Origin: Desulfobacterales bacterium
Lineage (GTDB): Bacteria; Desulfobacterota; Desulfobacteria; Desulfobacterales; UBA11574
Direction of reading: 5' to 3'
DNA length: 10,592 bases
Assembly: GCA_030145595.1 (NCBI GenBank)
Contig: JAQYVG010000112.1
Coordinates: 1 to 10,592 of the forward strand
The notes below the pieces were generated by a model. It was not told the origin of the DNA. It did no database searches and saw only the letters and a program-made list of their open reading frames with translations. Below, in pieces: positions 6,440-10,592 of this stretch. The position numbers and the translations under genes are program-made. Positions within the stretch are counted from its first letter, which is position 1, and the number at the start of each line of letters is the position of its first letter.

Positions 6440-6726
6440 ATTGGGCTCCTCCGGAAAAGCTATGGATAAAAACTTCAATTTATATTGCCAATCTCAAGTT
6501 TAAGGCACGTATAAATAGCTCAAATCACATATATTTATAAAACAAGTCTTTAATAATCAATACCACAAACGGCCATATGTTCAAAGGAAAAAATAAACGG
6601 CTAAGGGGTTAATAATCGAGCAAGGGCAATCCAGTGCACCCGTCCGTCGGGTTGGCTTGTTGACTTGCGAAAACACTCCAAAAGCTATTGATATATAACA
6701 TTTTTTAGTCGAACTTGACGGTCTTC
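6440..6726. other. 287-base intergenic region between priA and the phosphodiesterase gene
   Basis: AT-rich with no convincing gene. A small hairpin ACCCG-TCCGT-CGGGT (6638-6652) follows the priA stop on the minus strand, but no T-run comes after it. No promoter with good -35 and -10 boxes was found for the downstream phosphodiesterase gene. Confidence 0.5.
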
Positions 6727-9174
6727 TCACATCATAAAGAAAGGGTCGACATCTGCGATGACCTTAATGCTTCGGCTGCTGATTTTTGCCCTGTTCTCAA
6801 ACAGTATTTGCTGAAGAAAGCGGTGCAGCGGGCCTACTTTCAGCCCCTTTAAAAGGATCTGCCAGCGGAAGTGTTTTGCGACTCGCGGAAGTGCGGCTTC
6901 AATGGGCCCCAACACTTGCACGTACTTTAAAAAAGTGGCGTCGTTTTTTAAAAGAGCATGACAAAGATCACCTATGGCCAGGGCATGTTGCCGCGTTTTT
7001 TCCTTGTTTTTTCCAGAAATTTTAAGCTGCACCATGCGTGCGAAAGGAGGGTAATTCAGCGATTTCCGAAAATGTATTTCCTGGTTGTAAAATTTTTCAA
7101 AGTCCTGGTCCGTGGCCGACAATATACTGAAATGATCCGGGTTATAGGTCTGAAGAATCACGCGGCCGGGAACTTTTCCCCGCCCGGCTCTTCCCGAAAC
7201 CTGAGCCAAAAGCTGAAATGTGCGTTCACCGGCTCGAAAGTCCGGAAAATTTAAGGATAGATCGGCACAGATTATGCCGACAAGAGTAATATTGGGGAAA
7301 TCATGACCTTTGGCAACCATTTGGGTGCCGACAAGTATATCGATGGTTTGATTTCTCAAGCCTTTCAGAATTTTTAAGATGGAACCCTTGCGCACGGTGG
7401 TATCGCGATCCATCCTGGCTACCCGCGCATCCGGAAAAAGGGCCTTGACGGCCGCCTCTACTTTCTCAGTGCCAAGGCCCAGCAGTCTGATTTTATTAGA
7501 GCCGCAGCTTAAGCAATTTGATGCCGCCGCCAGTGTAAATCCGCAGTAATGGCACTTATAGGCACGGGCACCCTGGTGCAGTGTCAGGGAAATGTCGCAA
7601 TTTTTGCATCTGATGGCTTCGCCGCAAGCCCCGCAGACCGGGTAGCTGGCAAAACCTCGGCGATTCAAGAAAAGCAGAACCTGCTTGTTGTGCTCAAGGG
7701 TCTCTTTGATGGCGGTATGGAGCCGGGGAGTGATAAAACGCCTGATCCCCCGTGTATCCCTATATTTGCGTAGGTCGACGACGGTAATTTCAGGCATAGG
7801 TCGTTGTTCGACACGCTCTTTTAATGTAACTTGTGTAAATTTAGTTTTAGTAACGTTATAGTATGACTGAATCGAAGGCGTAGCAGATCCCAGCAGGGCA
7901 ACACAGTTATGAAGTTTGGCCCTCACCACGGCAAGATCTCTGGCATTGTATCGCAAACCGCTATCTTGCTTGTAGGATGTGTCGTGTTCCTCATCTACGA
8001 TGATAATACCGATATCTGCAAACGGCGCAAAGATGGCAGATCTGGCTCCGATGGCAATAGTCACTTCTTGACGCGCGATTCGCAGCCACTGATCATAACG
8101 CTCTCCCGCAGAAAGTCCGCTATGCAGAACCGCAACACATTCACCAAACCGGGCACGGAAGCGTCTCTCCATCTGGGAAATAAGTGCAATTTCCGGCACC
8201 AGGACCAGTACGCATAAACCACGTTGCACAGCCTCGGCGGCCAGGTGCAGGTAAACCTCGGTTTTGCCGCTGCCGGTAACGCCTGTCAAAAGACAGGTGG
8301 CAAATCCTTGGCCCAGCAATCCTAATACCTTTGAAACCGCGTGTTGCTGTTCGCCGGTAAGTATATGAGTTGTGTCGGATCTGATCGGTTCGCCAAACGG
8401 ATCCCGATAGACCTTTTTCTGTAATATCTTGATATATCCGCTTTTTTCCAAAGAATGGATTATTCTGGGTGCGGACGGGACCAATGCTTTTAGTTTTTGA
8501 ACCGAGATTTCACCTTCATCTTTGACGGCAGCCATAATCTTTTTTCCGGCACCAGATAGCTTTTTGAAAGCAACATCCGAGCCGGGCAGAGCAACGTACC
8601 GTTCCATCTTGGCTTTAACGGTTTGACCTTTAAGTTTGCGTTTGCCGACAATCAGCCCGCGACGCTCCAGGTCGTAAATTAAAGCATTGGAGACATCCTG
8701 TTTGAGAGAGCGGCCGAGATCTTTGCGGCGCAACGGCTTGATTTTAAGCAAATTTAAGATTTCATTTTCCAGAGGTGTCGCCGCCTTCTTGTCTGCATAA
8801 AGGATCTGTTCACCTTTTTTAGTAACAGCAAGCGTAACAAAATCGTAAAGATTTAAGCCGCCGGGCAGGGCGGTTTTGATGACATCTCCAATCGGATGCA
8901 AGTAATAATCTGCAACCCATTTGAAAAACGGTATCATAGACGCTGGAAAAAGCGGCTTTTCATCAAGGACATCCAGGATGGCCTTTAAATCTTTATGATA
9001 ATTATCCTGGCTATCACCAAGGATATATCCCGTTACCCGGCGCCGGCCAAAAGGGACCAGCACTCTTTTCCCGACAGATACCAGTGCTGCAAGATTTTCA
9101 GGTACACTGTAAGTGAATGTGTTGTATACCGGAAGGGCTATGGCTACGTCTATATTGGCGGAAGATAATGTCAT
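6727..9174 (-). CDS. priA: primosomal protein N', replication restart helicase PriA
   Basis: An 815-residue superfamily 2 helicase that recognises stalled forks and reloads the replicative helicase. The N-terminal DNA-binding domain starts ALPVYNTFTYSVPENL (13-28) and contains GKRVLVPFGRRRVTGYI (35-51). Then come a winged-helix-like region (about 110-260), Walker A GVTGSGKTEVYLH (298-310), DEEH (394-397), LLGSATPS (427-434), and the PriA zinc-binding region with eight cysteines at 514, 517, 523, 526, 541, 544, 554 and 557. The helicase C lobe has VGTQMVAKGHDFPNITLV (615-632) and QVSGRAGRG (658-666). It is longer than the 732-residue E. coli protein, mostly before the helicase domain. Start ATG at 9174 has only a weak AAGAG upstream. 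No missing motif is seen; identification is secure. Confidence 0.97.
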   Translation of the reverse strand: MTLSSANIDVAIALPVYNTFTYSVPENLAALVSVGKRVLVPFGRRRVTGYILGDSQDNYHKDLKAILDVLDEKPLFPASMIPFFKWVADYYLHPIGDVIKTALPGGLNLYDFVTLAVTKKGEQILYADKKAATPLENEILNLLKIKPLRRKDLGRSLKQDVSNALIYDLERRGLIVGKRKLKGQTVKAKMERYVALPGSDVAFKKLSGAGKKIMAAVKDEGEISVQKLKALVPSAPRIIHSLEKSGYIKILQKKVYRDPFGEPIRSDTTHILTGEQQHAVSKVLGLLGQGFATCLLTGVTGSGKTEVYLHLAAEAVQRGLCVLVLVPEIALISQMERRFRARFGECVAVLHSGLSAGERYDQWLRIARQEVTIAIGARSAIFAPFADIGIIIVDEEHDTSYKQDSGLRYNARDLAVVRAKLHNCVALLGSATPSIQSYYNVTKTKFTQVTLKERVEQRPMPEITVVDLRKYRDTRGIRRFITPRLHTAIKETLEHNKQVLLFLNRRGFASYPVCGACGEAIRCKNCDISLTLHQGARAYKCHYCGFTLAAASNCLSCGSNKIRLLGLGTEKVEAAVKALFPDARVARMDRDTTVRKGSILKILKGLRNQTIDILVGTQMVAKGHDFPNITLVGIICADLSLNFPDFRAGERTFQLLAQVSGRAGRGKVPGRVILQTYNPDHFSILSATDQDFEKFYNQEIHFRKSLNYPPFARMVQLKISGKNKEKTRQHALAIGDLCHALLKNDATFLKYVQVLGPIEAALPRVAKHFRWQILLKGLKVGPLHRFLQQILFENRAKISSRSIKVIADVDPFFMM

Positions 9175-9502
9175 GCAACTCTTATAATCAAAAGAGTAAT
9201 TGGGGTGCTAACCCGAAGCTTTCATGCAGAACCTGCCTGGATTTTAAACGCATCGAACGGAAGTGAAACCCGGGCTAATCCTTTTTCCTTGACACGGGAC
9301 GTGCTTTTCTTTAGGCTTTAGTTATCAAAACATCCGTAACAATTCTATATTTTGACATCTACAGTTCAATTAAAATGAAATTTAAATATAGCGCTATTGT
9401 AAAATTTTTTCAACCTGTGAGCATACGAGACAAACGCGTAACCTTTGGAAGCAGAAATTCATGTATTAAAAGAAAGATGATTTTTTAACGGAGGAAAAGG
9501 AT
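9175..9502. other. 328-base divergent intergenic region upstream of priA and the small membrane protein gene
   Basis: No gene is seen. On the minus strand a short inverted repeat (CTCTT/AAGAG, around 9180-9197) lies right before the priA start. On the plus strand there is one promoter candidate, listed separately; the stretch from about 9350 to 9420 is strongly AT-rich and contains a second TTGACA (9352-9357) without a well-spaced -10 box. Confidence 0.5.
9289..9317 (+). promoter_or_regulatory. possible sigma70 promoter for the gene at 9503
   Basis: TTGACA (9289-9294), a 17-base spacer, then TAGGCT (9312-9317). The -35 box is perfect; the -10 box keeps only the key T, A and final T. It would give a leader of about 180 bases, which is long. 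Confidence 0.35.
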
Positions 9503-9829
9503 ATGCGAAAAATTATCAAGCGATCTATAGCCTTTTTTCTAATTATCACCCTGGTTTTTATTCCATTGGCTACAACCGCCGTTGCGGCCGACCAGACGCA
9601 AGACGAGGAGGTCGGCGCCGGAGCCATGACGGTTGATTTATTGTTTGTCCGGCCGGTGGGTATCATCGCTGTAGTTTTCGGTACGGCCGTTTTTATATTA
9701 TCGCTCCCTTTTTCAGCCCTCGGAGGGAATGCCGGCAGTGCCGCTAAACAATTAGTAGCAGCACCCGCAAGCTTCACCTTTAAACGCAAGCTTGGACATT
9801 TTGACGAACTGAAGCGTGGCGGTTATTAG
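9503..9829 (+). CDS. small exported or membrane protein, function unknown
   Basis: A 108-residue protein with a clear signal peptide (basic RKIIKR, hydrophobic FFLIITLVFI, likely cleavage after AVA at 29), an acidic stretch (DQTQDEEVGAG, 30-40), one hydrophobic segment (about 47-69, FVRPVGIIAVVFGTAVFILSLPF), and a Gly/Ala-rich then basic C-terminus ending FKRKLGHFDELKRGGY. It is probably an inner-membrane protein with a short tail. An excellent ribosome site GGAGGAAAAGG (9490-9500) precedes the ATG, which supports a real gene. I cannot assign a named family or function. It is transcribed away from priA and followed by a likely terminator. Confidence 0.8.
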   Translation: MRKIIKRSIAFFLIITLVFIPLATTAVAADQTQDEEVGAGAMTVDLLFVRPVGIIAVVFGTAVFILSLPFSALGGNAGSAAKQLVAAPASFTFKRKLGHFDELKRGGY

Positions 9830-9920
9830 ACTACATAACTCCGGTGTAAAAGCCAAATCTTTTTGCCTTTTCAGCCTTTGGTCTCAAATTCAATCCAACT
9901 GCTTTGCGAATGGTCTTTGA

Positions 9921-9943
9921 CTCCTGCCGCGGGAGATCTTTTT
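9921..9943 (+). terminator. likely rho-independent terminator after the small membrane protein gene
   Basis: CTCCT pairs with GGGAG (one G-T pair) around GCCGC at 9921-9935, followed by ATC and a run of five T (9939-9943). It lies 92 bases after the stop codon. The stem is short, so the call is moderate. Confidence 0.45.
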
Positions 9944-10053
9944 GCTATTTCTCTCTGGAACAATTGTTGTTAATATCAAAAACACATTCTCAAAAGAGCC
10001 TTGCCCGGATATTTCATCCTGTGTGGAGCGGGGCTCATTTGCAAGGCATCCCC

Positions 10054-10229
10054 GGAGACCTTTGCAAAACGCCCCTTTTTGCCCGATTTCTGTGTCAGGC
10101 TCAACATTTTGCACGAAGTGGAGCTTTAGCTCTATCCTCGAAATACTAAATGTATGCCTGTGGTTAATCCGCCTAGGCGGATCGCCTTCCTTGAACTCGA
10201 ACAAAAATTTGCATTTTTCAAAGGTCTCC
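10054..10229. repeat. 176-base element bounded by 37-bp imperfect inverted repeats (MITE-like or structured RNA)
   Basis: The left end 10054-10090 and the reverse complement of 10193-10229 align without gaps at 29 of 37 positions, starting with an exact 11-base GGAGACCTTTG. The interior holds a GAGCT-TT-AGCTC hairpin (10121-10132) and a 16-base perfect palindrome (10167-10182). It encodes nothing recognisable, as expected for a miniature inverted-repeat element; a large folded RNA leader is the alternative. No clear target-site duplication is visible at the ends. Confidence 0.55.
10167..10182. repeat. 16-bp perfect palindrome ATCCGCCTAGGCGGAT
   Basis: A perfectly self-complementary 16-mer in the inner part of the inverted-repeat element. 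It could be a hairpin with the outer arms stacked below it, or a dimeric protein site. Confidence 0.6.
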
Positions 10230-10355
10230 CCCGGAGCATGAAGGCCGCTGATATTAGAATTGCCTTCGCTACGTTTAAAGCGCTGATACAAACAGGCAGA
10301 ACCAACAATTTTTTCACATACTCAACAGAGGATTCATAAGATACAAGGAGGAAAA

Positions 10356-10592
10356 ATGGTAGCCTTAAAAAGTCATGGGATTGACGATTTAACACAGTTT
10401 GCCATGGACGTGATGCGGCGCTCAGGAGAGGAGGCGCTTTTATATTATGGTAAAGGAAATCCACATATTAAATTCGACGAGGAACTTGTTACCGAAGCCG
10501 ATTTCCACATGATGGAATTTTTTGAAAACCAGCTTAATTCTCATTTTCCCGAGCATCAGGTATTCAAAAACAACCAGGCAAACCAGGAATAC
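10356..10592 (+). CDS. inositol monophosphatase family protein, N-terminal part; runs off the right edge
   Basis: 79 complete codons are visible. A strong ribosome site AAGGAGGA (10345-10352) sits 3 bases before the ATG at 10356. Residues 10-30 form the usual first helix (DDLTQFAMDVMRRSGEEALL). ELVTEADFHMMEFFENQL (43-60) matches the family's VTxAD-helix signature, and FPEHQVF (64-70) matches the conserved FPEH strand. Family members are Mg-dependent, Li-sensitive phosphatases for inositol phosphates, PAP, fructose-1,6-bisphosphate or similar. The usual metal-binding GEE after FPEH is not seen here; the residues are FKNNQANQEY, so the subfamily may be divergent or the ligand lies further on. 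The catalytic DPxDGT motif would lie outside the window. Confidence 0.82.
   Translation, partial: MVALKSHGIDDLTQFAMDVMRRSGEEALLYYGKGNPHIKFDEELVTEADFHMMEFFENQLNSHFPEHQVFKNNQANQEY

Larger units (their letters stand above)
9830..10355. other. 526-base gene-free region with structured DNA
   Basis: No convincing coding frame: the overlapping ORFs on both strands lack ribosome sites and recognisable domains. It holds a terminator-like hairpin (9921-9943), a 10-base palindrome AACAATTGTT (about 9959-9968), an inverted-repeat-bounded element (10054-10229), and the ribosome site of the downstream gene (AAGGAGGA, 10345-10352). Confidence 0.55.

Noticed and set aside
9352..9376. TTGACA plus TAAAAT as a promoter for the gene at 9503
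   Set aside because: The spacer is only 13 bases, too short for a sigma70 promoter.
10313..10342. TTCACA and TAAGAT as a promoter for the inositol-monophosphatase-family gene
   Set aside because: The -10 box would lie directly against the ribosome site, leaving almost no room for a leader that includes it.
9890..10464. Overlapping 100-130-codon minus-strand ORFs in and beyond the gene-free region
   Set aside because: They run across the inverted-repeat element and into the start of the inositol-monophosphatase-family gene, with no ribosome site or family resemblance.

Overview
The window looks like a chromosomal segment from a Desulfobacterota-type anaerobe, most likely Desulfobacterales-like. 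This is an inference from the style of the proteins (an AMIN/NTF2-type envelope protein, a Cds6-like L,D-transpeptidase, a small Cys-rich zinc protein behind a CoA-binding protein) and from a probable selenoprotein; no rRNA or other marker is present to prove it.

Layout from left to right. (1) 1-1010, minus: the N-terminal part of DNA polymerase I (polA), running off the left edge. (2) 1150-1777, plus: a CoA-binding-domain protein overlapped by a 74-residue protein with 11 cysteines. (3) 1778-2007: a convergent intergenic region with several stem-loops. (4) 2008-6439, minus: L,D-transpeptidase, an NTF2-like/AMIN envelope protein, a HAD phosphatase, a DUF1573-like secreted protein with an in-frame TGA, and a YfcE/MJ0936-type phosphodiesterase. 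(5) 6727-9174, minus: the replication restart helicase priA. (6) 9503-9829, plus: a small exported or membrane protein of unknown function. (7) 9830-10355: a 526-base gene-free stretch with a likely terminator and a 176-base element bounded by inverted repeats. (8) 10356-10592, plus: the start of an inositol-monophosphatase-family gene that runs off the right edge.

The main discovery candidate is the gene at 5104-5841 (minus). A naive reading splits it into two ORFs separated by one TGA codon. The reading frame is intact on both sides, and the TGA sits exactly where the DUF1573 family has the first Cys of its Cys-Gly-Cys-Thr motif. It is followed at once by a strong two-part stem-loop placed like a bacterial SECIS element. 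I read it as a selenoprotein with a Sec-Gly-Cys motif, exported across the inner membrane. A near-consensus sigma70 promoter lies just upstream of this gene and also fixes its true start. The apical loop of the hairpin lacks the guanine usually expected, so the Sec call is strong but not certain.

The two genes at 2008-4422 form an envelope module: a membrane-anchored peptidoglycan cross-linking enzyme and a secreted AMIN protein, both carrying a similar NTF2-like domain. The rest (polA, priA, HAD phosphatase, phosphodiesterase) is housekeeping.
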